A stretch of DNA of 64,000 nucleotides from 13-2-20CM-66-19 sp963760225 (GCA_963760225.1 CAVXCD010000003.1:1054001-1118000); one strand, 5' to 3'. Shown: positions 46,074-55,385, numbered from the stretch's first letter. The notes: generated from the letters alone by a model not told the origin. Program-made: numbers and translations.

Positions 46074-47321
46074 GTGACCGAACCAACGGCGACGAAGCCG
46101 AGGTCCACATCGACAGCGGACGCACGCGCGCCGCCCTCGGTCGGTGAGCACGACAGCATCGAATCGGCCTCGCTCGAGCTCACGACCGAGATCATCACCA
46201 CGGTCGAGGGTATTCGTGCCCTCGAGCCGGACTATGAGCATCTGTATCAAGTCACCGGCAACACGCTGCCCTTCGCGGTGCAGGAGTGGCATCTGGCCTG
46301 GTGCGAGCACTTTCTCAATCGCAGCCCGCTACTGCGGGAGTCGCCGCGGTTCTGCGTCCTGCGCAGCCGCACTGGCGCCTGCGTTGCGCTCGTCCCGTTG
46401 ATCCTCACCCGGCGGCGTCTCGGGCCGCTCAGGGTAGCCACGCTCGCTCCTATCGGCGCGGATCCGGCGCTGACCGAAATCCGCAAGGCCCTGGTGACGC
46501 CCGGCTATGAGCGGCTGACCGTGCGCGCGGTCCAGGAGAGCCTGAGCGAGGTCACTGACTGGGACTGGATTCAGTGGAGCGGCCTCAGCGAGCCAATGGC
46601 CGAGGCACTGACTCGCGAAACGGCTCCGCGCTGGTACGAGGTCAGCGAGGATTACATTCTGGACCTGCCGTCGAGCTGGGAGGAGTTCCGCGCGGGACTC
46701 AAGCGCAACATCCGCGAATCCCTGCGGCACTGTTACAACTCGCTCAAGCGCGATGGCCACAGGTTCGAACTCGTGGTCGCGCGGGACCGGCAAGACGTTC
46801 AGCGGGCGTTGCATCGCTTCCTGGAACTGCATGCGCTGCGCGCCAACATGGCCTCAGGCGCCCGGCATCCCGACCACTTTGCCGGTCGCGCAGTGCAGGA
46901 ATTTCTCCACGATGTCTGCGGGCGCCTGGCGGAGCGCGATGCGGTACGGGTATTTCAACTGAGGATCGGAACTGAGATCGTCGCATCGCGGATCGGGTTT
47001 GCCATCGGCGACGGCATCTATCTGTATTACTCCGGTTTCGACCCGGCCTGGGCGCGCTACAGCGTCATGACGACCACGCTGGCTGAAGCCATCAAGTACG
47101 CCATCGGACAGGGCTTCAAGACCGTCAATCTGTCGCTCACCCGCGAACAATCGAAGCTTCGCTGGAACCCGCGCCTGGTAAGGCTTCACTCGGCGCTGGT
47201 GCAGCGCGAAGTCCTGAGATCGCGCATCGTCTGCAGGGCCTATCGCCTGGCCATCACCCGGCAAGGTCCCTCGGCGCGAATACTAAAAAGCGTCTTCTGG
47301 GCTCATCGCCACTGGGATTGA
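46074..47321 (+). CDS. FemAB/GNAT-type acetyltransferase of exopolysaccharide loci
   Basis: 415 residues from GTG 46074, behind GGGGGA. The C-terminal half has the Acetyltransf_6 pattern: SWEEFRAGLKRNIRESLRHCY, then FHLRI-like VRVFQLRIGTEIVASRIGFAIGDGIYLYYSGFDP and the end block VNLSLTREQSKLRWNP. Related proteins (BcsL/CelD and XrtA-associated FemAB proteins) are common in polysaccharide loci and may attach acyl or aminoacyl groups. No signal peptide. It is downstream of the broken lyase gene and converges with the GT2 gene, overlapping it by 19 bp. Confidence 0.82.
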   Translation: MTEPTATKPRSTSTADARAPPSVGEHDSIESASLELTTEIITTVEGIRALEPDYEHLYQVTGNTLPFAVQEWHLAWCEHFLNRSPLLRESPRFCVLRSRTGACVALVPLILTRRRLGPLRVATLAPIGADPALTEIRKALVTPGYERLTVRAVQESLSEVTDWDWIQWSGLSEPMAEALTRETAPRWYEVSEDYILDLPSSWEEFRAGLKRNIRESLRHCYNSLKRDGHRFELVVARDRQDVQRALHRFLELHALRANMASGARHPDHFAGRAVQEFLHDVCGRLAERDAVRVFQLRIGTEIVASRIGFAIGDGIYLYYSGFDPAWARYSVMTTTLAEAIKYAIGQGFKTVNLSLTREQSKLRWNPRLVRLHSALVQREVLRSRIVCRAYRLAITRQGPSARILKSVFWAHRHWD

Positions 47322-48067
47322 AGTCGCCGTGCGATGAGCCACGGCAGGCGCCCCACGAACCCCACGAACAGCCGCAGGTACATCGAGGTGAGCAGCACGT
47401 TGTCGCGCCCGTAATGAAAGTGCGACACCCCGCCTTCATCGGGCCTGAAGTACCGCACCGGCGCGGGCAGGTTCACCACCGGCACGCCCCGCCAGGAGAG
47501 GCGCACCGCGGCTTCCGCATCGAAGTCGAAGCGGCGCATCCAGCGGGTACGCTGCATGATGGCGACCAGCGGGTCGATCGGGTAGACGCGAAACCCGAAC
47601 AAGGTGTCGTGGATGCCGGCCCAGAGCGTCTCGAGGTTGGTGCACCAGTTGGAGATGCGCCGACCGCGCAGGCGGATGAGCGGCACGCTGGCATCGAACA
47701 CCGGGTCGCCGAAGATCATCGCCCCAGGTGCCGCGAGCGACGCCTGCATGAAGGCGCCGATGCACTCAGGCGCGTGCTGGCCGTCGGCGTCCATGGTGAG
47801 GGCATGGGTGAAGCCGGCGCGCTGCGCCACCATCAGCCCATCGAGGATCGCCGCCCCCTTGCCGCCGTTACGCGCGCGCACCAGCACCCGCAGCGATGGA
47901 TCGTCGCGGGCGAGTGCCGTGAGCTCCTCGGCGCTGCCGTCGGTGCTGCCGTCGACGACGACCCACACCGGGTCCCAGTTGGCGCGCGCTGCGGCGACCG
48001 TGGCCACTGCCCGCACGCCCGGGTTGTAGCTCGGGATCAGCACCAGGTGCGTGGCGGAAGGCGTCAC
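47303..48067 (-). CDS. Glycosyltransferase family 2
   Basis: 254 residues from GTG 48067, which overlaps the upstream stop as GTGA; a GTG at 48109 would add 14 residues but overlap the upstream gene by 46 bp. The GT-A nucleotide-binding fold shows LVLIPSYNPG, VVVDGSTDGSAEEL and the metal site ALTMDADGQHAPE. RARNGGKGAAILDGL is typical of the DPM-like branch. A hydrophobic C-terminal stretch (LTSMYLRLFVGFVGRLPWLIA) suggests membrane attachment. Small GT2 proteins of this type also occur in aryl-polyene (xanthomonadin) clusters, and the neighbouring chorismatase fits that idea. Confidence 0.85.
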   Translation of the reverse strand: MTPSATHLVLIPSYNPGVRAVATVAAARANWDPVWVVVDGSTDGSAEELTALARDDPSLRVLVRARNGGKGAAILDGLMVAQRAGFTHALTMDADGQHAPECIGAFMQASLAAPGAMIFGDPVFDASVPLIRLRGRRISNWCTNLETLWAGIHDTLFGFRVYPIDPLVAIMQRTRWMRRFDFDAEAAVRLSWRGVPVVNLPAPVRYFRPDEGGVSHFHYGRDNVLLTSMYLRLFVGFVGRLPWLIARRLQSQWR

Positions 48068-48900
48068 TCCTGGCTTTCGACGAGCTGGGTCGACTGGCGG
48101 ATCAGCCACGCGACGCCGAAGCCGGCGGACCAGTAACTGTCGCGCTTGACCAGAGGGCTGTCCGCGAAGCTAGCCCCGGCGAGGCTGTCGTGGCGCACGT
48201 AGGCGCCGATCCACCACCTGGGGTAGCGGCGGGTGAGCGCGGCCAGCACCTGCGCGCCAGCGTAGCCGCCCTGTGCCTGGAAAGCCGGGCGACCGGCGGC
48301 GGCGTACTGCGGCGCCACCGTATAGAAGTAGTTGTCGTAACGCTGGTTGGCGAACACCGGGCCGCCCTGCAGTCCGAGCTTCCAGCCATCCTCGCCACGG
48401 AACTGCGCGATGTCCAGACTCAGGTTGGGAGAGGTGAACAGGCCGATCATGTGCGGCTCGGCCTCGACGGTGAAGGCGGCGCGCGTCGGCAGGCGCAGAT
48501 CGAGCTTCAAATGCTCGCCGGCGCTGCGCCACAGGTGCACGTCGAGCTCGGGGCCCAACTCGAGCGTCGGCCGCAGGTCGGGCATTCCGTGGCGGACCGA
48601 GTCGTTGCGCACGGGGGTGGTGGCGTTGACGCTGAGGCTCAGCTCGACGCGCTTCTGGTTGAGGAACAGGCCGCGCAGGCCGTCGCGATCGGATTTGAGA
48701 AAGGTGCCGCGATAGACGAAGTACGGAACCGGTACCGGATAGACGTGCGTAGTCGCCGAGCCGCGATAGTCGTTGAAGGCCAGGAACCCCGCGCCGAGCC
48801 CGAACTCCCACAGGGGCTTCTCATCGGCGTACGCCGCGGCACCCGCCGCAGCGGCCAGCACGGTGCTCAGCAGCGCCGCGAGGAGGCGGGCGCTGCGCAT
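48064..48900 (-). CDS. MipA/OmpV-family outer-membrane protein
   Basis: 278 residues with a signal peptide (LLAALLSTVLAAAAGAAAYA, cut after about residue 25). The mature start WEFGLGAGFLAFNDYRGS and the next block VYPVPVPYFVYRG are the family signature; VELSLSVNATTPVRN follows. The end (YWSAGFGVAWLIRQS) is a closing beta strand. It forms an outer-membrane barrel; OmpV/MipA proteins are structural scaffolds or porins. It is coupled to the GT2 gene downstream and follows the chorismatase by 3 bp, so the three are one operon. Confidence 0.92.
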   Translation of the reverse strand: MRSARLLAALLSTVLAAAAGAAAYADEKPLWEFGLGAGFLAFNDYRGSATTHVYPVPVPYFVYRGTFLKSDRDGLRGLFLNQKRVELSLSVNATTPVRNDSVRHGMPDLRPTLELGPELDVHLWRSAGEHLKLDLRLPTRAAFTVEAEPHMIGLFTSPNLSLDIAQFRGEDGWKLGLQGGPVFANQRYDNYFYTVAPQYAAAGRPAFQAQGGYAGAQVLAALTRRYPRWWIGAYVRHDSLAGASFADSPLVKRDSYWSAGFGVAWLIRQSTQLVESQE

Positions 48901-48903
48901 GGG

Positions 48904-49944
48904 TCAGGAGGCGAGCCGGCTCGTGGCGGTCGCCTCGATCTCCACCAGCAGGTCCTGGCGACAGATATCCGCCTGCAGATAGATGGCGCGGGCGAGGGGG
49001 CCGAGCCTTGATGCGAGCTCCTGCTGGATGATGGGCAGGTCCGCCGGGCGGCGCACATACACCTTGCAGGCGAGGGCGTCCGGTGAGAAGCCCGCCTCGG
49101 GCGCCAGGCGGTTCGCCTCCTCGAGCAGCGCCTCGATGTTGGCGAGCGTCTCGCGGGTCTGTGCCGCGGCGTCGCCGACGTGCAGCGAGCGGTGTCCGAC
49201 GATGCTCGCGGTGCCCGAGATGAACAGCGTCGCGCCGCCCGGCTGACGCAGCAGCGTGGCGCGCGAGAACACCGGGCTGTGCGCGCCGTACTGCGGCGGG
49301 TAGTGATAGGCACTCACCTGGCGCGGGTTTTCCACGAATGCGGGCGCGGTGCGGCCGGCGAGGAAATACACCAGCAGCGGGCTGTCGTGCGCGGCGCCGA
49401 GCGCGGAAGCCGCCGGCACGCTGCCGGCGAGCGTGCGACCGCTGGCGCGCAGCGCGTGCTGGCGCGCGCTGTTGAATTGCCGGTAGCGCTCGCTGCCGTG
49501 CGAGGCGCGGTTGATGTCAGGCAGGTAGTTCCAGACCCGCAACAGGTGCGGGTAGTCCTCGGCGTCGATCGTGGCGCAGATCGCGCGGTACGCCTGCGTC
49601 GTGGCCTGGTGCAGCGGCGAGTGCGCGCCGTCGCCGACCGTGCGCGTGGTCTCCTCCGTGACGCTGATGCAGCCGAACAGCATCTCCTCGGTGCGGCGAA
49701 AGCGCACCCGCTCGCGCTGGCCCGACTCGGCACTCTCGCCGCAGCGCCACACCTCGTAGAGCGCAGCACCGGCCGACAGCATCGGCGTGTTGACGCGGGC
49801 CACCGGGATCTCCCCAGCAGCCGGTCCGGGGGATGCCGCGGTCGCCCCGTCGAAGGCGGCCACGCCCAGCACGTCCGGCCACCCGGCCGTCTGGAATTCG
49901 GCGGGTGAGACGTAATCCAGATGCAGACCGCGTGACGGGCGCAT
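48904..49944 (-). CDS. Chorismatase (FkbO/Hyg5/XanB2 family)
   Basis: 346 residues. Chorismatases hydrolyse chorismate to a (dihydro)hydroxybenzoate; XanB2-type enzymes make 3- and 4-hydroxybenzoate for xanthomonadin pigments and ubiquinone. Visible family features: RVRFRRTEEMLFGCISV, YRAICATIDAEDYPHLLRVWNYLP, RYRQFNSARQHAL, and a C-terminal RidA-like domain with TLFISGTASIVGHRSLHVGD and YLQADICRQDLLVEIEA. Length is as in XanB2. Whether it yields the 3- or 4-isomer depends on a few active-site residues I cannot assign here. First gene of the chorismatase-OmpV-GT2 operon. Confidence 0.88.
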   Translation of the reverse strand: MRPSRGLHLDYVSPAEFQTAGWPDVLGVAAFDGATAASPGPAAGEIPVARVNTPMLSAGAALYEVWRCGESAESGQRERVRFRRTEEMLFGCISVTEETTRTVGDGAHSPLHQATTQAYRAICATIDAEDYPHLLRVWNYLPDINRASHGSERYRQFNSARQHALRASGRTLAGSVPAASALGAAHDSPLLVYFLAGRTAPAFVENPRQVSAYHYPPQYGAHSPVFSRATLLRQPGGATLFISGTASIVGHRSLHVGDAAAQTRETLANIEALLEEANRLAPEAGFSPDALACKVYVRRPADLPIIQQELASRLGPLARAIYLQADICRQDLLVEIEATATSRLAS

Positions 49945-49968
49945 CGCGTCGGGTGGGCGCCGGCCGCG

Positions 49969-50364
49969 TCAGCTCTTGGGCGCGGGCTCGCTGCTCGGTG
50001 CCGCGGTGTCGGCCGGCTTGTGCGAGACGGCCGACTTGGCCTTGTCCGCCCCCTCCTTGGCCTTGGTGCCGACCGTCTTGGCGCCGTGCGCGATCGCCTC
50101 GCCCGCCTTCTTCGAGTCGGCACTCACGGTCTTGCCGGCGGACTTGGCATCCGCCGCGATCGCATGCCCGGCCTCGCGGGACTTGTCGGCGATCTCGTGC
50201 CCGGCGGTCTTGGCGTCCTGGGCGACGTCATGACCGGCGGTCTCGATCTTGTCTTTCACGGTGCTGCCGGTGTCCGGCGTGGTCTGGCTCTGGGCGTGCA
50301 CGAGAGCGGCCATGGCCAGTGCGGTGGTGGCGGCCGTGGCCGCGCGGAACAAAGTGGTGTTCAT
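49969..50364 (-). CDS. Periplasmic protein of 11-residue helical repeats (LEA-like)
   Basis: 131 residues from ATG 50364, because the product then begins with a signal peptide (FRAATAATTALAMAALVHAQ). After it come seven repeats of 11 residues, for example DAKTAGHEIAD, KSREAGHAIAA, DAKSAGKTVSA, DSKKAGEAIAH, GAKTVGTKAKE. The spacing and composition (Ala, Lys, Asp, Gly, no Cys or Trp) equal group 3 LEA proteins. The tail is Pro/Ala/Ser-rich. Such proteins stay unfolded in water and fold on drying or on membranes. Function here (desiccation, envelope protection) is inferred. Divergent from the ABC permease gene. Confidence 0.75.
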   Translation of the reverse strand: MNTTLFRAATAATTALAMAALVHAQSQTTPDTGSTVKDKIETAGHDVAQDAKTAGHEIADKSREAGHAIAADAKSAGKTVSADSKKAGEAIAHGAKTVGTKAKEGADKAKSAVSHKPADTAAPSSEPAPKS

Positions 50365-50475
50365 GGGAAAGTATCGTACGACAGTCGCGCCGTGTTTTGC
50401 ACCGTGCGCGCGCCGCGCCTCGTGGACGCTGCTGCGCCGGTGCCAATCGTCATCCCCTTCGGGCAAACTGCCTCG

Positions 50476-52203
50476 ATGCGCCTCTACCGCCTGCCGATCT
50501 CAGTACTGCGCACCCGCTACGTGCCCGGCGGTTGGGATGTGCTCGCCTTCGTGCTGGTGTTCGCCTTCTTCATCTACGCCGCGCAGGCGGCGCACGGCCT
50601 GGCCGGCTCGCTCGCACGGCTGCAGTCGACGCCGATCACGCTCGACCCGCGGGCGCTGTTCGGCTACGCGGCGCGCACGGCGCTGCGCATGCTGATCGCG
50701 ATGGTGGCGTCCCTCATTTTCACCTTTACCTACGCGACGCTGGCCGCCAAGAGCCGCCGCGCCGAGGTGATCCTGGTACCGCTGCTCGACTTCCTGCAGT
50801 CGGTGCCGATCCTGAGCTTCTCCATCACCATCCTGTTCTTCCTGCAACTCACTCCCGGACGCATCGCCGGGGCGGAAATGGCCGCCATCTTCCTCATCTT
50901 CACCAGCCAGGCGTGGAACATGGCGTTCAGCTTCTACCACTCGCTGCGCAGCATCCCCGACGAGCTGGTGGAGGTGGCACACAGCTTCCAGCTGGGGCCC
51001 TGGATGCGCTTCTGGCGGCTGGAGGTGCCGTTCGGCATGCCGGCGCTCATCTGGAACATGATGATGTCGATGTCCGGCGGCTGGTTCTTCGTCACCGTCT
51101 CGGAGGCCATCAGCGTCGGCAATACCACCGTCACACTGCCGGGCGTCGGCTCCTACATCGCCCTCGCTATCGAGCGCAAGGATCTCGGCGCGATCGGCTG
51201 GGCCATTGCCGCGATGGTCGTGGTCATCGTGCTGTTCGATCAGCTGCTGTTCCGACCGCTGACGGCGAGCGCCGACTGGTTCCGCCTGGAGCAGGAGGTC
51301 GGGCTTACCCCCAGTCATTGCTGGGCGCTCACCATGATGCGTCGCTCACGGCTGTTCGGGCTCATGGGCCATGGTTTCGCCGCGATGCTGCGCGCCGGCA
51401 TGAAGGCGCCCGCCCCGCGCCCGCGCCGCGCCGCGCCCGCCGCCGGCTCCTGGCGCTCGCGCCTCATCGACTATGGCTGGTATGCGCTGCTGATACTCAT
51501 CGGATTGCTGGCGCTGTGGAAAACCACGTACTTCGTGCTGGACGAGGTGCGCCCGGCCGAGATCGGCCGCGTGCTGCTGCTCGGATTGATCACGCTCACC
51601 CGCGTGGCGGTGCTGATCGCGCTCGCCAGCCTCATCTGGGTGCCGATCGGGGTGTGGGTGGGGCTGCGGCCGCGCGTGGCGAGCTTGGTGCAGCCGATCG
51701 CGCAGCTGCTGGCGGCCTTTCCGGCCAACCTGCTGTTTCCGATCGTGGTGTCGGAGATCGTGATCCACAAGCTCACTCCCGACATCTGGCTGAGCCCGCT
51801 CATGATCCTCGGCACGCAGTGGTACATACTCTTCAACGTGATCGTCGGCGCGTCCGCCATCGCGCCGGACCTGCGCTACGCGGGGGAGAACCTCGGCGTG
51901 CGCGGCTGGCTGTGGTGGCGCCGGGTGGCGCTGCCGGCGGTGTTTCCGTTCTACGTGACCGGGGCGATCACCGCATCCGGCGGCTCCTGGAACGCGAGCA
52001 TCGTGGCCGAGGTCGCCGCCTGGGGCTCGCAGACGCTCACGGCGCACGGACTGGGCGCCTACATCGCCACGGCGACGAGCGGCGGGGACTTCCGCCGCAC
52101 GGTACTCGGCACCGTGGTGCTGAGCCTGTTCGTGGTCACGCTGAACCGCGTGTTCTGGCGACCGCTGTATGCGCGCGCCGAGCGCAAGTTCCGCATCAGC
52201 TGA
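50476..52203 (+). CDS. ABC transporter permease, two fused permease domains
   Basis: 575 residues from ATG 50476. Two NitT/TauT-type permease domains follow each other: one at about 60-270 (with EAA-like ELVEVAHSFQLGPWMRFWRLEVPFGMP) and one at 370-560 (APDLRYAGENLGVRGWLWWRRVALPAVFP). Each has about six spans. The pair is the whole membrane part of an importer. No solute-binding protein gene is nearby. The ATPase gene follows after 27 bp. Confidence 0.9.
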   Translation: MRLYRLPISVLRTRYVPGGWDVLAFVLVFAFFIYAAQAAHGLAGSLARLQSTPITLDPRALFGYAARTALRMLIAMVASLIFTFTYATLAAKSRRAEVILVPLLDFLQSVPILSFSITILFFLQLTPGRIAGAEMAAIFLIFTSQAWNMAFSFYHSLRSIPDELVEVAHSFQLGPWMRFWRLEVPFGMPALIWNMMMSMSGGWFFVTVSEAISVGNTTVTLPGVGSYIALAIERKDLGAIGWAIAAMVVVIVLFDQLLFRPLTASADWFRLEQEVGLTPSHCWALTMMRRSRLFGLMGHGFAAMLRAGMKAPAPRPRRAAPAAGSWRSRLIDYGWYALLILIGLLALWKTTYFVLDEVRPAEIGRVLLLGLITLTRVAVLIALASLIWVPIGVWVGLRPRVASLVQPIAQLLAAFPANLLFPIVVSEIVIHKLTPDIWLSPLMILGTQWYILFNVIVGASAIAPDLRYAGENLGVRGWLWWRRVALPAVFPFYVTGAITASGGSWNASIVAEVAAWGSQTLTAHGLGAYIATATSGGDFRRTVLGTVVLSLFVVTLNRVFWRPLYARAERKFRIS

Positions 52204-52230
52204 TACTGTCAAGAGCCCGAGGAGACGCAC

Positions 52231-53559
52231 GTGAACGCCACCGCCGCCGCCATGAACCTCACGCCGCTGCTCGACGTGCAGGGTGTGTGCAAGTCCTTCC
52301 GCAAGCCCGACGGGGATGAGCTGGTGGTGCTCGAAAACGTCAACCTGACGCTGCGCCCCGGGGAGATCGTCGGGCTGCTCGGACGCTCGGGCTCGGGCAA
52401 GTCGACGCTGCTGCGCGTGATCGCCGGTCTCGATCAGCCCTCGGGCGGGGTGGTGGGCTACCTCGGTCACCCGGTCGAGGGTCCCGCCGCCGGCATCGCC
52501 ATGGTGTTCCAGAGCTTCGCGCTCTTTCCCTGGCTCACGGTGCTCGAGAACGTGCAGCTCGGGCTCGAGGCGCTCGGGGTGCCGGTGCCCGAGATGCGCA
52601 AGCGCTCGCTGCAGGCGATCGACCTCATCGGCCTCGACGGCTTCGAATCCGCCTACCCGCGCGAGCTGTCCGGCGGGATGCGCCAGAGAGTCGGCTTTGC
52701 CCGCGCACTCGTGGTCCATCCGAACATCCTGCTGATGGACGAGCCGTTCTCGGCGCTCGACGTGCTCACCGCGGAGACGCTGCGCAGCGACTTCCTGAAC
52801 CTCTGGGGCGAGGGGCAGCTGCCGATCAAGTCGGTGCTGCTGGTGACGCACAACATCGAGGAAGCGGTGCAGATGTGCGACCGCATGCTGATTTTTTCGA
52901 CCAACCCCGGGCGCGTGGTGAGCGACATCCCGGTCGACCTGCCGCACCCGCGCCATTCGCAGGATCCACGCTTTCGCGCGCTCATCGACCGTGTGTACGT
53001 GGAAATGACCGCGCGGCCGCGCAGCGAGTCGCGCGCCGGGCCGAAGTCCGAGCGCTTCCCCGGCACGGGCATCGGCACGGTGCTGACGCACGTCTCCTCG
53101 AACGTGCTGACCGGACTCATCGAGACCGTTGACGGGCCGCCCTACAACGGCAAGGCCGACCTGCCCGCCATTGCCGAAGAGCAGCACCTGGAAGTCGACG
53201 ACCTGTTTCCCGCGGCCGAGGCGCTGCAGTTGCTGCGCTTTGCCGAGGTCGAGGGCGGCGACATCAAGCTCACCGAAGCGGGCGTGCAGTTCGCGCAGAG
53301 CGAGACGGACGAGCGCAAGAAACTCTTCGCTCGTCACCTCATCACCTACGTGCCGCTCGCGGCGCACATCCGCCGCGTGCTCGATGAGCGCGCGAGTCAC
53401 AGCGCGCCCAAGAGCCGCTTTTTCGACGAGCTCGAGGACTACATGGCCGAGGAGGGCGCCGAACAGACCCTGCGCACCATCATCAGCTGGGGCCGCTATG
53501 CGGAGACCTTCGCCTATGACGACAACCGCCAGGCCTTCAGCCTGGAGAACCCGGCCTGA
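52231..53559 (+). CDS. ABC transporter ATPase with C-terminal AAA-associated domain
   Basis: 442 residues from GTG 52231 behind GAGGAGA. The ATPase domain (about 10-260) is of the nitrate/taurine type: Walker A GRSGSGKST at 49-57, Q-loop FQSFALFPW, signature ELSGGMRQRVGFARAL, Walker B ILLMDEPFSALD, and the switch His in VTHNIEEAV. The last ~165 residues are an extra domain (from ERFPGTGIGTVLTHVSSNVLTGLIE) that matches the AAA-associated C-terminal domain, found only in a subset of these ATPases and perhaps regulatory. It pairs with the fused permease upstream. Substrate unknown. Confidence 0.92.
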   Translation: MNATAAAMNLTPLLDVQGVCKSFRKPDGDELVVLENVNLTLRPGEIVGLLGRSGSGKSTLLRVIAGLDQPSGGVVGYLGHPVEGPAAGIAMVFQSFALFPWLTVLENVQLGLEALGVPVPEMRKRSLQAIDLIGLDGFESAYPRELSGGMRQRVGFARALVVHPNILLMDEPFSALDVLTAETLRSDFLNLWGEGQLPIKSVLLVTHNIEEAVQMCDRMLIFSTNPGRVVSDIPVDLPHPRHSQDPRFRALIDRVYVEMTARPRSESRAGPKSERFPGTGIGTVLTHVSSNVLTGLIETVDGPPYNGKADLPAIAEEQHLEVDDLFPAAEALQLLRFAEVEGGDIKLTEAGVQFAQSETDERKKLFARHLITYVPLAAHIRRVLDERASHSAPKSRFFDELEDYMAEEGAEQTLRTIISWGRYAETFAYDDNRQAFSLENPA

Positions 53560-53680
53560 GGATCAGGGTCTCACTCGACGGGCGATCCAGAAGGGCACCC
53601 CGTGCGACAAGCTGGGGTCAGCGTCGCCCCTGCAGCAGCGGGCGGATTCAGTACAACTCGCAGTGCGCGACCTGCAGGCG

Positions 53681-54340
53681 CTACCGAAGCCGCCCGAAGT
53701 CGCCGAGACCTTTTGCCGTCGGCGAGCCATGATAAACATTGTGGTAGGCACCACTCTCCACCAGAGTAAAGGGGTGCGAAATGAGCGAAGTGTGAAACGG
53801 ACTCGCATAGATGAGCCACGCGTCGCGCGGAGATTCCAGCAGCGAGTTTCTAATCTTCTCCATCAGCGGTCCCAGCACAGGCGGCCGGAAAGGGTTGAAC
53901 ATAAATACCACCAGCGGATTGCGGGGAATTTCGAAAGCCAACGCGTCCGCGTGAACCAGCTCTATTGTTTTACACGCTCGTCTTCCCCGGAAGCGCTCCA
54001 CGTTTCTCTTTGCTATCTCATGCAGGTCCTGGGCATATTCCACCCCTAAAATTCGCTGGAAGGGATAACTCGCAGCGACCAGCAGCACGCGGCCTTTGCC
54101 TGATCCATAATCCACGAAACAATACTGCTTGTGCTCGATGGGGAGCCGCTGCAGGACGGTCCGCATAAACTTCGGATGTGTCGGCGAATAGTCCGTTCCG
54201 TGTTCCCGGTTGGGACTATCAATCTCCAGCGAGTGGGACTGCAACTCGTCCCGCGTTTGCACGCCATAGCAAAGATCAAACCAAGCACACCTTGCATTCC
54301 CCACTAGGGCCTTCAGCCGAGATATCACTGTTTCGGGCAT
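53681..54340 (-). CDS. Class I SAM-dependent methyltransferase
   Basis: 219 residues from ATG 54340, preceded by GGAGAG; a longer start at 54475 has no such signal. Motif I is VDYGSGKGRVLLVAASYPF, then LGVEYAQDLHEIAKRN, and the post-motif VHADALAFEIP. The sequence resembles small methyltransferases in polysaccharide islands; the acceptor is unknown. The gene is less GC-rich than its neighbours and opens a region with broken methyltransferase genes. Confidence 0.8.
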   Translation of the reverse strand: MPETVISRLKALVGNARCAWFDLCYGVQTRDELQSHSLEIDSPNREHGTDYSPTHPKFMRTVLQRLPIEHKQYCFVDYGSGKGRVLLVAASYPFQRILGVEYAQDLHEIAKRNVERFRGRRACKTIELVHADALAFEIPRNPLVVFMFNPFRPPVLGPLMEKIRNSLLESPRDAWLIYASPFHTSLISHPFTLVESGAYHNVYHGSPTAKGLGDFGRLR

Positions 54341-55385
54341 TGGCTCTCCGGATGCCAAGATGACGTAACCAAATTGTTCGCGCTTTTCGAGGCGGTGGCC
54401 TCGATCTGGTTCAATTGGAACTACCACGAACCAACGAACCAAACCAAGTGAGGCGACCAATGGCAGACGATACACCGGCGGCGCTGGGAGCGTTGCGTGT
54501 TGACGTGGGGAAGCTCAGGAGTCATGTAGATGAGATGGTGATTACGCCACCGGCATAAACGACGAAGGTTGGATTGTGCGACGGCAACTAAAGCGCGCTG
54601 CTAGGATGCGCGCTGCCGGCACTATGGATGCCACCAGTGACACCGGGGCTCGTGAGGACTCGCCTTTCCGTGCGTCGTCGTAGACCCCGCGCGACATTGG
54701 TCGCCTCAGGGTAGTCGCGCCCGGCCTGGATTAACCAAAAGGGCGGTCTCCCTTCAGGCTGCCATCACAGTCTGCGCACGAAAGCTCGTGCCCTGCTTAG
54801 GGCGGCGGCTTCGTTCTCTTCCAGCGCGCCTTGGCGTGCTCGGCACGCGCTTCAACGGACGTAGGAAGTACTGAGAGGAGCGTGTAGCGCCTCTGATGGA
54901 AGCGGCACTCGCACCGGAAGCGCCTGCCTCACCCCTATGGCGCCTTGCCCGCACTAAGTGACTCGAACGTCGCTGGAGGCGCCCACAATTCAGGTTCACT
55001 ATTCTCGTGGATCGCGCCGCTTAGGGCGCGCCCGCGCTTTGGCCAGCTCGGCTACCCGACCCGCAGTGTCACCGAGCGCCCTAGCGAGGGCGGCATCCTC
55101 GCCCGCGACCTCGGCCTACCTCCCTCATCGGAGTGGCCGGTGGAGATGGCAGTGCTTGATCGCCTGATCGCGGAGCTTCCGACCCGTCACATGGCCGCCG
55201 TGTCCGCGACCTACTTCCACCTCCGTGATACAGCAAAGACAGCCGTATTCGCGCGGTATATCTACAGGCTTATGTTGCCTTACACTGACGTTCACCAGGG
55301 TGACATAAGCCGTGACTTAACAGTGGCATCGGTTGCCGAAAAAGAGGGACGTGAGGCAGCTAGATCTGTTTTGAAGGAGGACTTT
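54341..55385. other. 1-kb stretch with no intact gene
   Basis: Many short frames, none with a ribosome binding site and a recognisable family. A long frame from 54945 runs into the methyltransferase relic, but its first 147 residues (for example LDRLIAELPTRHMAAVSATYFH) resemble nothing I can name. The sequence may hold decayed genes or an old insertion remnant; I could not identify one. Confidence 0.5.

Noticed and set aside
49833..52319. An 828-codon plus-strand frame over the same area
   Set aside because: It crosses several real genes in the wrong frame and has Arg-rich low-complexity content.
51346..53400. A 684-codon minus-strand frame across the ABC transporter genes
   Set aside because: Composition (His/Arg/Gln-rich, low hydrophobicity) and lack of motifs show it is a shadow of the permease and ATPase genes.
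54461..55300. Transposase remnant in the gene-free stretch
   Set aside because: A fragment (ALRVDVGKLRSHVDEMV) looked suggestive, but there are no inverted repeats, target duplications or catalytic motifs to support it.
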